Of a stretch of 15,511 nt of DNA, positions 1 to 5,802 are shown piece by piece (the first letter of the stretch is position 1; each line of letters opens with the position of its first letter). This DNA comes from Vulcanisaeta sp. UBA163. GTDB lineage: Archaea; Thermoproteota; Thermoprotei; Thermoproteales; Thermocladiaceae. The notes under the pieces were generated by a model. It was not told the DNA's origin, made no database searches, and was given only the letters and a program-made list of their open reading frames with translations. The position numbers and the translations under genes are program-made. The stretch covers positions 1,998 to 17,508 of the forward strand of contig DAJV01000117.1 of assembly GCA_002496475.1 (NCBI GenBank). Reading direction: 5' to 3'.

Positions 1-99
1 ACAGTGTAGTATTTAGGTCAATGCGCTAAGACTATTGTAGGTAATATGCATTGGTGAAGTGATGCGCATACGTGATTATTACTCTCCATATATAATGTT

Positions 100-440
100 T
101 TATCTGCAGTCGTTAGTGGCGCCATCCCCCATCTTCACTGCCTCCATTTTGCCTGGATTTATCACTATGTACAGTCCGTAGCCCTGCCTCAATTTATCAA
201 TCACGTCCTCAACACTTGCGCTCTCGCAGCAGTCACCGCAGTCCGGCACGCCTTTCTCGTCACCCCTTACCAACACTTCAGCAACGGCGAAGCCCGCGTC
301 ATCCATTGTGTTCTTAATTGCCGTAGTCACTAGGTAGTCCTGCCCCTAGACATGACTAGTACGTACTCAACACCCCTATAAATAACGCCTACCCCCTCCA
401 CACTATGGAGTCTCACCTGCGGTAACCCCCTGCCACTTTT
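100..440 (-). pseudogene. Frameshifted remnant of an unidentified gene
   Basis: Two minus-strand reading frames join into one plausible protein. Positions 440-348 read ...LPQVRLHSVEGVGVIYRG, then VEYVLVMSRG. From about 345 the other frame continues QDYLVTTAIKNTMDDAGF and runs to a TAA at 100-102. The switch falls at a four-G run (C at 343-346 on the plus strand). Without it, the upper frame stops at 357 or the lower frame is closed by a TAG at 346-348. The C-terminal half contains a cysteine cluster (CGDCCES). GC content at 181-300 is about 59 percent, clearly above the roughly 43 percent typical of the intact genes, which suggests acquired DNA. I do not recognise the family. A functional short protein starting at GTG 328-330 is possible but less likely. 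Confidence 0.45.
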
Positions 441-460
441 TTACAGTGCTTAATGAGTAC

Positions 461-954
461 CTATACCACGATTATTACCTCGTTGAGTAATTCCCTACCC
501 CTATACGTGAGTAGTGCCTTGCCGTGTATTAAGTGCCTCATAATCACGCACTTCCTCATACTCCTCACCCTAGGTACTAATTCTCCGTGATTTGCCTAGC
601 CCTGGTTGGATTCACGAGACCTATGCCGACAACCCTCTTGTTCGTGAGGTCAAGGGGCACGTGAACCACATACCCACTGTTGATTGCCTCACCATTTATT
701 GAACCATCCTAATTTACAACGACCGAGGTCGATACCCACGGCGCCCTGTCAACATTGAAATCCCTTGGTTTCCTGAACACAACCAATACGTACTCCCTAC
801 CATCAATCACGACGTCAACCCTAAGCACATTACTCAGCACGAGAGCCAACTCACCAGTGCCGACTATGTCCCTGCATTTCCCAATCCCCACCAGGGCAAT
901 TACCTCCACGTCTTCGGCCATGGGCCTACCATCAATGTTAGTAACAACCCCCAA
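461..954 (-). pseudogene. Decayed unidentified gene with in-frame stop and frame change
   Basis: A protein-like frame begins at TTG 952-954 (MGVVTNIDGRPMAEDVEV) and ends at a TAG at 709-711, after WVSTSVVVN. The same frame continues past that stop with convincing sequence (DGSINGEAINSGYVVHV, then PLDLTNKRVVGIGLV) until a TAG at 577-579. Near 595 a second frame takes over (ELVPRVRSMRKCVIMRHL, then IHGKALLTYRGRELLNEV) and stops at TAG 461-463. The last stretch resembles the end of a winged-helix domain, but weakly. The segment VVIDGREYVLVVF here resembles VIYRGVEYVLVMS in the remnant at 100-440. The two are therefore either paralogues or parts of one broken gene. Function unknown. That it is a pseudogene is inferred from the reading frames only. 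Confidence 0.45.
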
Positions 955-1402
955 ACAAACAACTCCCTACTCGCCGCATATTAAGGATTACCAGGATTAG
1001 GTTAAATTGTTCCGGGATTTTCTTTAATTGCTTATCTACGTATTTTTCAAATACCTTAATGAGTTGTTCTATGGCGTTAGGATTTAGGGAAGTAATGTCT
1101 ATTACGGGTATTAATCTCCACTTAGTTTTTGTGAGTTCAACCCAAAAACCCTCGGTTTCAGTTCTTTCACTAAGGATTGATAAAAATCCCCATGTTGTGT
1201 TGAGCCATAGTATTAATACCTTAAGGTGGTCTTCCCTGATTGAATTACCCCTTGGCCTTAGTCCGAAGAATATATTAGCAATAAGGGGTTCCTCGCTGTA
1301 TAATGCCGTGGCATGTGCCGTATTAACCCGCATCCTATCGGGAACTAAGAACCTACTTGCAATACTTAAGTAGTCTGTATATTCAGGTTTTGTAATTATT
1401 AT
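938..1402 (-). pseudogene. C-terminal remnant of an N6-adenine DNA methyltransferase
   Basis: The frame is open from a TGA at 1403-1405 to a TAA at 938-940. The longest start is ATG 1331-1333 (131 aa), but sequence upstream of it in the same frame (YLSIASRFLVPDRMRVNTAH) already looks like the protein. This implies that the real start has been lost. The stretches ATALYSEEPLIANIFFGL, LWLNTTWGFLSILSERTE and GFWVELTKTKWRLIPVID follow the pattern of the C-terminal region of large N-6 DNA methylases of restriction-modification or BREX-like systems, including the 'WLNST.G...L.ER.ET.G.WVELKK' theme. Those enzymes are usually several hundred to over a thousand residues long. The catalytic N-terminal part (NPPY motif) is absent. 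The C-terminus (CLFGGCY) looks frameshifted at a five-G run (plus-strand C at 948-952). Family assignment is from recall of the motif only. Confidence 0.5.
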
Positions 1403-1456
1403 TCATGGTTAAGAAGAGTGATGTTAGGTTACATTAAGATTTTTATCCATGAATAA
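1399..1456. repeat. 10-bp perfect inverted repeat flanking a 38-bp spacer
   Basis: TTATTCATGG at 1399-1408 is the exact reverse complement of CCATGAATAA at 1447-1456. It lies where the reading frame of the methyltransferase remnant stops being coding-like on its N-terminal side. It could be a scar of the event that truncated the gene, a weak RNA hairpin, or chance in AT-rich DNA. Confidence 0.35.
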
Positions 1457-1465
1457 ATTGTGGCA

Positions 1466-1789
1466 TTACTTACATAAATCTTGGTTTACATTTATAATGG
1501 TAATTACGGGATTTATAGACCTCATTATTCTCATGACCCTATTCATTGTAGCTTCATTAAGAACATCGCAATGCCTTAGGTAGATGTGTACCTTCATTTC
1601 TCCATTTATCTGCAAAACCCTAATTCTATTTACCATAGCCATGCAGCAAGGGATCCTTGTTTCCCCGTCGATAATTATTACATAATCATTCTCTGCAATA
1701 CCTGGATTTGAATTCAATACTAGTGGATGTTCGATTAGGCAATTGCATGGTCTTGAGCAGTCCTTGGTAGAAATTAACCAGCAACCCAT
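1466..1789 (-). CDS. Cysteine-rich hypothetical protein, 107 aa
   Basis: I do not recognise the family. The start is ATG at 1787-1789. A TATA-like box (plus-strand AAATTTATTT, 1811-1820) is centred about 27 nt upstream, which fits a leaderless transcript. The protein has eight cysteines in 107 residues: C3, C11, C15 and C17 in the N-terminal segment, then C48-C49, C74 and C106. The N-terminal set could bind metal, or the cysteines could form disulfides, which are common in proteins of hyperthermophilic crenarchaea. No signal peptide or transmembrane helix is evident. The middle and end alternate strand-like hydrophobic runs (DYVIIIDGE, NPVITIINV), suggesting a small alpha/beta fold. It follows cren7 in the same orientation with a 52-nt gap but has its own promoter, so co-transcription is not required. 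Confidence 0.7.
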   Translation of the reverse strand: MGCWLISTKDCSRPCNCLIEHPLVLNSNPGIAENDYVIIIDGETRIPCCMAMVNRIRVLQINGEMKVHIYLRHCDVLNEATMNRVMRIMRSINPVITIINVNQDLCK

Positions 1790-1810
1790 TGTAATTAATA
1801 AAAAATAAAG

Positions 1811-1820
1811 AAATTTATTT
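1811..1820 (-). promoter_or_regulatory. TATA-like box for the Cys-rich gene
   Basis: Minus-strand AAATAAATTT, centred about 27 nt before ATG 1787-1789, within the spacing expected for archaeal leaderless promoters. Confidence 0.5.
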
Positions 1821-1841
1821 TTACTTGCTTTTGTTGTTTTG

Positions 1842-2033
1842 TTAGGTTATTATGTTTCCTTGTTCGTCTACTTTTGCTATTACTTTTCTTACTGTTTTTC
1901 CGTCTGGTGTCTTGAACAACGCCATTACGAAGCCCTTCCTACCCTTAGGCTGCACCTTCCAAACCTTACTCGGCTTCAACCTCCTACCCTCAACCTCATA
2001 CTCCTTCCTCCCCAAATCCTCAAGGGACACCAT
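1842..2033 (-). CDS. cren7: Cren7 chromatin protein
   Basis: Cren7 is a small, basic, monomeric DNA-binding protein of crenarchaea. It binds the minor groove without sequence preference, bends and compacts DNA, and takes the place of histones. This 63-residue product has the hallmark core KVWKVQPKGRKGFVMALFK (about residues 23-41) followed by a TPDGKTVR loop, matching the Cren7 pattern KVW...PKGRKG....LFK.P..G. The fold known for the family is an SH3-like beta barrel. The length is close to the usual 58-65 residues. ATG 2031-2033 is the only sensible start and lies about 29 nt from a strong TATA box. The C-terminal tail after the GKTVR loop (KVIAKVDEQGNIIT) differs from Sulfolobus Cren7. The gene is monocistronic or may read into the downstream Cys-rich gene. 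Confidence 0.92.
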   Translation of the reverse strand: MVSLEDLGRKEYEVEGRRLKPSKVWKVQPKGRKGFVMALFKTPDGKTVRKVIAKVDEQGNIIT

Positions 2034-2056
2034 ACATAGACCTTTTCACAACGCGG

Positions 2057-2070
2057 ATTTATAAATATAT
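2057..2070 (-). promoter_or_regulatory. Strong TATA box of cren7
   Basis: Minus-strand ATATATTTATAAAT, centred about 29 nt before the cren7 ATG and preceded by the purine-rich TCTAAAGCG, a plausible BRE. The spacing predicts a leaderless or near-leaderless mRNA. The element is nearly symmetric and could also fire rightward. Confidence 0.7.
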
Positions 2071-2097
2071 CGCTTTAGAAAGAGCCGTAAAAATATA

Positions 2098-2199
2098 ATG
2101 AGGAAGATATGGGGAACAAAACAAGAAATAAGACTTATTATAAATGAATTATTGAATTATTGTAACATATACGTTTACTATGATCAAGGAGTTACATAG
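2098..2199 (+). CDS. Possible 33-aa small protein
   Basis: An ATG at 2098-2100 opens a 33-codon frame (MRKIWGTKQEIRLI, then INELLNYCNIYVYYDQGVT) ending in TAG 2197-2199. It sits about 34 nt to the right of the near-symmetric TATA box that drives cren7 leftward, so a divergent leaderless transcript is conceivable. The peptide would be an amphipathic helix plus a tyrosine-rich end. The region is AT-rich, and an open frame of this length is easily found by chance. No family is recognised and it may well be non-coding. Confidence 0.2.
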   Translation: MRKIWGTKQEIRLIINELLNYCNIYVYYDQGVT

Positions 2200-2250
2200 C
2201 CTTGTTAACCTGTATTACTCATACCAATACGGTGTTTATCGAATAATACC

Positions 2251-2260
2251 TATTTATATT
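2251..2260 (+). promoter_or_regulatory. TATA box deciding the start of the PRC-barrel gene
   Basis: TATTTATATT is centred about 26 nt before ATG 2281-2283 but only about 14 nt before the first in-frame ATG at 2269. The usual archaeal spacing therefore favours the third in-frame ATG. Confidence 0.55.
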
Positions 2261-2280
2261 ACATCTCAATGCGCATGTTG

Positions 2281-2940
2281 ATGGTATTTAAATTCTTTAG
2301 TTCCACAAAATCTGCAGAGAAGAAGTTCAAGAAGTATGTGGGAAAACCCGTGGTGACAAGCGATGGCAAGACCATAGGCGCAATAGTCAGTATAAGACTG
2401 AGTAAGAATGACCTAAGGCCTGTATCCATAACTGTGAGAATGAGTGATGGTAGCCTTAGGGAATTCAATGTTAATGACACTGGTGCAACATTCACGGCAG
2501 ACAAGGTTGTACTTCAGAAGTTTAATGATGAATATTCAGGTTTTGTCAGTACGTTAAGGAATGAGACAACCAGCATTGAGGAGAGGCTTAGGGACATTAT
2601 GGATAAGCTGAATAAGTTGAGCGAGCTTCTTATCAAGGGTGAAATTAAGGAGGATCTTTATAGGGACATTAGGGATAGGCTTGAGAAGGAGAGAACTAAG
2701 TGGATTAGGCAGTGTAATGATAAGATTAGTGCGATAAATGATACGTTATCTGAGATAGATAGAAAAATAAGCGATGCCGAGAAAAGAAAGGGTGAGTTAA
2801 TGATTAAGCAGGTTGTTGGCGAGTTGGGGGATGACGACAAGAGGGAGTTGATGGGGCTTGATGACTTGATTAATAGGCTTAGGAAAGTGAGGTCGGAATT
2901 ACTCTCATTAAGAATGGAACTCGAGAAGGAGTGCTACTAG
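2281..2940 (+). CDS. PRC-barrel and coiled-coil protein, CdvA-like
   Basis: From ATG 2281 the product is 219 aa. In-frame ATGs at 2269 and 2275 would add two or four residues but lie too close to the TATA box. Residues about 17-78 form a PRC-barrel-type domain (KYVGKPVVTSDGKTIGAIVS, then strands ending EFNVND). Residues about 92-213 are strongly helical and charged with heptad patterning, including KLSELLIKGEIKEDLYRDI, so a long coiled coil is expected. A PRC barrel followed by a coiled coil is the architecture of CdvA, the membrane-recruiting subunit of the crenarchaeal ESCRT-III (Cdv) division machinery. Known CdvA proteins also end in a short ESCRT-III-binding peptide, and I see none here. 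No cdvB or cdvC/Vps4 gene is adjacent. The CdvA link is therefore inference by architecture. A generic PRC-barrel structural protein is the alternative. Confidence 0.8.
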   Translation: MVFKFFSSTKSAEKKFKKYVGKPVVTSDGKTIGAIVSIRLSKNDLRPVSITVRMSDGSLREFNVNDTGATFTADKVVLQKFNDEYSGFVSTLRNETTSIEERLRDIMDKLNKLSELLIKGEIKEDLYRDIRDRLEKERTKWIRQCNDKISAINDTLSEIDRKISDAEKRKGELMIKQVVGELGDDDKRELMGLDDLINRLRKVRSELLSLRMELEKECY

Positions 2941-2942
2941 GG

Positions 2943-3155
2943 TTATAATGACTTGTACTTTAATGATAATGCCTTCTCGAATTGTATGAACTCCCCTGTA
3001 TCATCTTCATAATAACCAAGCACCGTATGCTCAGTGTTCCTCCTACACCTACTGCAATACATGTATACCTTACTACCTAGGTTTGTTAGGTCATAACCTG
3101 CATTGAATATTGACTCCTCACCGCACTTATCACATTTAATTAACCACTTCGTCAT
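2943..3155 (-). CDS. Small zinc-ribbon protein, 70 aa
   Basis: From ATG 3153-3155 the product is 70 aa with two CxxC knuckles, C8/C11 (KCDKCGEE) and C34/C37 (YCSRCRRN), about 22 residues apart. This is a typical one-zinc ribbon of the kind found in archaeal RNA-polymerase-, ribosome- or ubiquitin-like-associated small proteins. Which partner it serves cannot be read from the sequence. A TTG at 3159-3161 would add MP, but the TATA box at 3179-3188 is about 28 nt from the ATG, so the ATG is preferred. The stop is two bases from the end of the convergent PRC-barrel gene. After the second knuckle come an acidic GYYEDDTGEF stretch and a basic end. Confidence 0.8.
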   Translation of the reverse strand: MTKWLIKCDKCGEESIFNAGYDLTNLGSKVYMYCSRCRRNTEHTVLGYYEDDTGEFIQFEKALSLKYKSL

Positions 3156-3178
3156 AGGCAATTGTAATTCAATAACAT

Positions 3179-3188
3179 TAAAATAAAC
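3179..3188 (-). promoter_or_regulatory. TATA-like box of the zinc-ribbon gene
   Basis: Minus-strand GTTTATTTTA, centred about 28 nt before ATG 3153-3155. It supports a leaderless start at the ATG rather than at the upstream TTG. Confidence 0.5.
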
Positions 3189-3204
3189 CTTTTCCCTGTT
3201 TAAT

Positions 3205-4098
3205 TCATGCCTTTAATCTTCTCATCATTGATGAAATAAGCGCCTTGGCAGGGTTCTTGCCAGTAACTGCTGTTAACTCGGCCCAATCTGGCGACCCATT
3301 CACCTCAAAGATTACATAACCATCCTTGCCCTCGCCTATGTCAACACCACCATATACAAGGCCCAAGGCCTCCACTGACCTCACTGCTATTTCCATAATA
3401 GTCTTGTCAATGCCTATGCATGGCCTGCCAATGGCTCCCTGTGCGACGTTTGTCTTCCACTGTCCATTCAGCGCCACCCTTATCATACAGCCAAAGACCT
3501 CGCCATCAATAACCATGACCCTTATATCCCGATTCGGCTTCTCAATATACCTCTGTAGGTATATTGGCTTTTTATACGTAAGTAGGGTCTTCATTATTTG
3601 AAATGCTATATCTGCATCGCTAATCTTCACTGCGCCGTATCCTCTGGAGCCCTGCAGGGGCTTTATCACGATGTCCTTCATGTTCTTTGCCATGTCATAT
3701 GCATACAGTATGTCCTCGGTACCCACCGTGTCGGGCACAGGTAATCCCTTATCCCTTAGTATTACGGTCGTCTCAAGTTTATTCCTGGTCTTCAATAAAC
3801 CCTCGAGTGGGTTTATGACCACTGTGCCTCCCTCCTCAATTAGCTTAATTGTTATAGTCCTCCTGAAAAACGTCTCTACATCTATAAGGACGCCCAAGCT
3901 CCTGAGAAACACACCATCGACTTTGAGCGGCTTGTCTCTGATTACAGCGAGTGAGCCGTCCTTATCGATCTTAATTGATATTCGTGAAACCGGCACATAC
4001 GTGGCATTTAACCCCAAGTCTCTTGCATAAATTACTAGGTCTCTACTCGGTCTATCTGGTATCGGTGAATCACCTATTACAATGATTGTATTAGGCAT
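3205..4098 (-). CDS. RimK-family ATP-grasp ligase
   Basis: ATP-grasp ligase of the RimK group, which forms an amide bond between an acyl phosphate and the amino group of glutamate or a related amino acid. The 297 residues show the group's landmarks in order: RNK at 105-107, the nucleotide-binding loop KPLQGSRGYG at 146-155, QRYIEKPNRDIRVMV at about 182-196, the WKTNVAQGA loop at 214-222, GGVDI at 250-254 and the metal-binding FEVNGSPDW at 264-272. The loop KPLQGSRGYG fits RimK/MptN/CofF-type enzymes rather than LysX/ArgX, whose loop is usually GSWGR. Substrate is unknown: ribosomal protein S6, a pterin or F420 are known for relatives, but none can be assigned here. It is transcribed alone from a good TATA box about 27 nt upstream. 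Confidence 0.9.
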   Translation of the reverse strand: MPNTIIVIGDSPIPDRPSRDLVIYARDLGLNATYVPVSRISIKIDKDGSLAVIRDKPLKVDGVFLRSLGVLIDVETFFRRTITIKLIEEGGTVVINPLEGLLKTRNKLETTVILRDKGLPVPDTVGTEDILYAYDMAKNMKDIVIKPLQGSRGYGAVKISDADIAFQIMKTLLTYKKPIYLQRYIEKPNRDIRVMVIDGEVFGCMIRVALNGQWKTNVAQGAIGRPCIGIDKTIMEIAVRSVEALGLVYGGVDIGEGKDGYVIFEVNGSPDWAELTAVTGKNPAKALISSMMRRLKA

Positions 4099-4120
4099 AC
4101 ACCGTGCCCAACTTTAATTA

Positions 4121-4130
4121 ATTTATAAAC
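4121..4130 (-). promoter_or_regulatory. TATA box of the RimK-family gene
   Basis: Minus-strand GTTTATAAAT, centred about 27 nt before ATG 4096-4098. Confidence 0.6.
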
Positions 4131-4176
4131 CTTTAACATTAATATGCACAATAATATTTTACCACTACTGCAGGTC

Positions 4177-4725
4177 TCATGCTTGGGGCGGTGGACGTTG
4201 TCTCCTAATCCTGCGTGGTGAGTACAATCTCCTCAGTTTATTAATCATCATCAGGGTTAATATCGTGAGCACCGTGGACACCAACAGCAACACTATTGAT
4301 ATAACCAGGGATAATGTGCCTGGGAACAACGGCCCGAGCATGCCGGCAAACCCAACATAGTGTTGGTAAACTACGTAAGTGCCTATTGATGACGCCAAGG
4401 CCACTATGAACAGAACAAGGCCTGTCATCACTATCGTTGACAAGCCGGTGATCTCTCTCCTGTTTAGGCTAGCCCTGGCCATGTATACTACGAACCCCCC
4501 AATCACAGCCGCTATGGAGGATAGGGTAACTAGGCCGGTGACGACGTTTAGTCCAGGGAAAGTGAGGGTTTGAAAGTAATTAACGGCTATTGCCGGCGGT
4601 AGGTCGTTGGATAGGAAGTCTGCGGCTATTATGGTCATTATTACTGAGACTAGGGCTGCCACTGCAGATATGAACATGTACATGGAGGACCTCTCTATTA
4701 ATCTTTGAACATCACCCTGATACAT
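4177..4725 (-). CDS. Four-helix membrane protein, unknown function
   Basis: The 182-aa product has four clear hydrophobic helices at about residues 15-36, 60-83, 95-120 and 136-161. It ends in a strongly basic, proline-rich tail (RRLYSPRRIRRQRPPPQA) that should lie in the cytoplasm under the positive-inside rule. No catalytic motif is visible, and I do not recognise the family with confidence. It is the second gene of an apparent two-gene unit, 16 nt after the CxxC protein. Consistent with translation inside a polycistronic message, an AGGTG Shine-Dalgarno-like motif lies 7 nt before ATG 4723-4725. It is plausibly a small integral membrane protein of the DUF973-like kind common in crenarchaea, but that is a guess. 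Confidence 0.75.
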   Translation of the reverse strand: MYQGDVQRLIERSSMYMFISAVAALVSVIMTIIAADFLSNDLPPAIAVNYFQTLTFPGLNVVTGLVTLSSIAAVIGGFVVYMARASLNRREITGLSTIVMTGLVLFIVALASSIGTYVVYQHYVGFAGMLGPLFPGTLSLVISIVLLLVSTVLTILTLMMINKLRRLYSPRRIRRQRPPPQA

Positions 4726-4732
4726 GACTGGG

Positions 4733-4737
4733 CACCT
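4733..4737 (-). promoter_or_regulatory. Shine-Dalgarno-like site for the membrane protein gene
   Basis: Minus-strand AGGTG, 7 nt before ATG 4723-4725. It suits an internal operon gene, in contrast to the leaderless first genes around it. Confidence 0.45.
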
Positions 4738-4741
4738 AGGG

Positions 4742-4966
4742 TTACTGTAGGTATACGTACTGTCTTATCTTAACCTTGCAGTGCGGGCATAAAAGAGACC
4801 TTTCAACTAGTTTAACCCTGTGCCTGTTATCCTCCCTAATCCACTCACCATCAACGGCCATAACCGAGCCACAACTCGGGCACTTGTTTATGTAGGGGTT
4901 TAGGCTGTAATGCGGTACTGACGATAACACAGTCCTTATATCCCTCTGTGAATCCATCTGGGTCAT
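4742..4966 (-). CDS. Small zinc-ribbon protein, 74 aa
   Basis: The 74-residue product carries two CPxC knuckles, C29/C32 (KCPSCGSV) and C60/C63 (LCPHCKVK), flanking a basic and acidic middle (DGEWIREDNRHRVKLVE). This is a zinc-ribbon layout. The first 28 residues look flexible. Function is unknown. The start is ATG 4964-4966. A TATA-like stretch (plus-strand TATTAATAAA at 4984-4993) lies about 23 nt upstream, slightly short of the usual spacing. It leads a two-gene unit with the four-helix membrane protein and is divergent from the C2H2-type gene at 5063. Confidence 0.75.
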   Translation of the reverse strand: MTQMDSQRDIRTVLSSVPHYSLNPYINKCPSCGSVMAVDGEWIREDNRHRVKLVERSLLCPHCKVKIRQYVYLQ

Positions 4967-4983
4967 TTCACCAGTAAGTAACT

Positions 4984-4993
4984 TATTAATAAA
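4984..4993 (-). promoter_or_regulatory. TATA-like box for the leftward two-gene unit
   Basis: Minus-strand TTTATTAATA, about 23 nt before ATG 4964-4966. Confidence 0.4.
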
Positions 4994-5026
4994 TGTTTAA
5001 GGGTAATAGCCCGCATAAGTGGGTGA

Positions 5027-5036
5027 TTTATTAAAA
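5027..5036 (+). promoter_or_regulatory. TATA box of the C2H2-type gene
   Basis: TTTATTAAAA, centred about 31 nt before ATG 5063-5065. It is too close (about 19 nt) to the in-frame GTG 5051-5053, so it favours the ATG. Confidence 0.5.
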
Positions 5037-5062
5037 TACGCCGCCTTACTGTGATTAATAGA

Positions 5063-5278
5063 ATGAGTAGTAATAACCTGCCTGAAATACCTGTGGAGTT
5101 AAGACCTATGCTTGAGATAACATATGAAGGCGGCGTGGCCCATATAAAGTGTAAATACATAGGTAGGGATGGGAAGGAGTGCGGCGCCTTATTTTTTAAT
5201 TTAAGCGATGCGGTTCGGCACTTAATTACCCATGATAATAAGTATAGGAAGTTCCTTTCCCATTTGAGTAATGCATAA
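5063..5278 (+). CDS. Small C2H2-type zinc-finger protein, 71 aa
   Basis: From ATG 5063 the product is 71 aa. It contains C30 and C40 followed by H53 and H57, a C-x9-C-x12-H-x3-H arrangement (CKYIGRDGKEC, then AVRHLITH). The x12 and H-x3-H parts match classical C2H2 fingers, while the Cys-Cys loop is longer than the usual 2-4 residues. The hydrophobic FF and L positions expected between Cys and His are present (ALFFNLSDAVRH). A single-finger DNA- or RNA-binding protein, or a protein-binding adaptor, is likely by family knowledge. The actual target is unknown. A GTG at 5051 would add four residues, but the promoter spacing argues against it. Confidence 0.75.
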   Translation: MSSNNLPEIPVELRPMLEITYEGGVAHIKCKYIGRDGKECGALFFNLSDAVRHLITHDNKYRKFLSHLSNA

Positions 5279-5284
5279 TAATGC

Positions 5285-5293
5285 ATTTAAATT
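5285..5293 (+). promoter_or_regulatory. TATA box of the 143-aa gene
   Basis: ATTTAAATT, centred 29 nt before ATG 5318-5320. It lies immediately after the stop of the upstream gene. Confidence 0.5.
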
Positions 5294-5317
5294 CCAGGGG
5301 CTTATAGTGGTAATAAT

Positions 5318-5749
5318 ATGGTGAGACAAGTATCACTAGATGAGCTAATGAACATGATTAACAATAATGAGAATTTTGAAGTTGTTGATTACAAGGATGA
5401 TTCCATAATGATTGATGAGGTAAAGGGCATCGTAAGGATCAAGGATGAGGAAGCAAAGAGGGAACTCGGCGAATTACGTAAGAGAAGCCCAAGGGGTAAA
5501 CCAACGCCCAGGCAGTTGTCAGTGACCGCGGATGCCGTGAAAAAACTAGTGGAGAACAGAGTAAAGTTTAAGGTAGTCTTTGGGCCTAGGGAAGTTATTA
5601 TTAGGTTTGACCTTGATCACTACGTTAGGCTGAGCGATAAGGACGTTAGGGTGGTTGGTTTTTCCAATAGGGACGAGGGCATCATGGGCTTAATATCCAG
5701 TATTCTCGAGAAATACGGCCCATTAATCCTCCTTAAAAGAATCAAGTAA
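5318..5749 (+). CDS. Hypothetical protein, 143 aa
   Basis: I do not recognise this family. ATG 5318-5320 sits 29 nt after a TATA box, so translation is probably leaderless. The product is charged and soluble. Residues 1-50 form an N-terminal alpha/beta segment (VSLDELMNMINNNENFEVVD). A proline- and arginine-rich linker follows (RKRSPRGKPTPRQ, about 54-66), then a C-terminal alpha/beta domain with VKFKVVFGPREVIIRFDLDH and a final helix ending in LILLKRIK. The basic linker would suit nucleic-acid or ribosome contact, but that is speculation. It may be co-transcribed with the following gene, although a separate TATA-like site precedes that gene. Confidence 0.8.
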   Translation: MVRQVSLDELMNMINNNENFEVVDYKDDSIMIDEVKGIVRIKDEEAKRELGELRKRSPRGKPTPRQLSVTADAVKKLVENRVKFKVVFGPREVIIRFDLDHYVRLSDKDVRVVGFSNRDEGIMGLISSILEKYGPLILLKRIK

Positions 5750-5775
5750 TACCTGCAAAAATTGAGCTTTAGGCT

Positions 5776-5784
5776 ATTAAATAT
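5776..5784 (+). promoter_or_regulatory. TATA-like box before the 241-aa gene
   Basis: ATTAAATAT, centred about 23 nt before GTG 5803-5805, slightly short of the usual spacing. Confidence 0.35.
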
Positions 5785-5802
5785 CACGGGGTATCCTAGA
5801 CC

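Noticed and set aside
1..99. A gene in the first 99 bases.
   Set aside because: Stops occur in all frames within a few codons. Only a TATA-like CATATATAATG is seen at 88-98, with no supported gene behind it.
709..711. TAG as a recoded sense codon (pyrrolysine) in the 461-954 region.
   Set aside because: Further stops and frame changes follow in the same stretch and nothing suggests a pyrrolysine system, so decay is simpler.
755..1373. Plus-strand open frames opposite the decayed region (755-1000 and 1059-1373).
   Set aside because: They are the mirror of protein-like minus-strand frames, have Ser/Thr-rich low-information translations, and lack promoters.
3326..4030. Plus-strand open frames opposite the RimK-family gene.
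   Set aside because: The minus strand carries every ATP-grasp motif. The plus-strand translations are Ser/Pro-rich shadows.
3205..4098. LysX (lysine biosynthesis ligase) identity for the ATP-grasp protein.
   Set aside because: The nucleotide loop KPLQGSRGYG lacks the GSWGR form typical of LysX/ArgX, and no lysW or other lysine gene is nearby.
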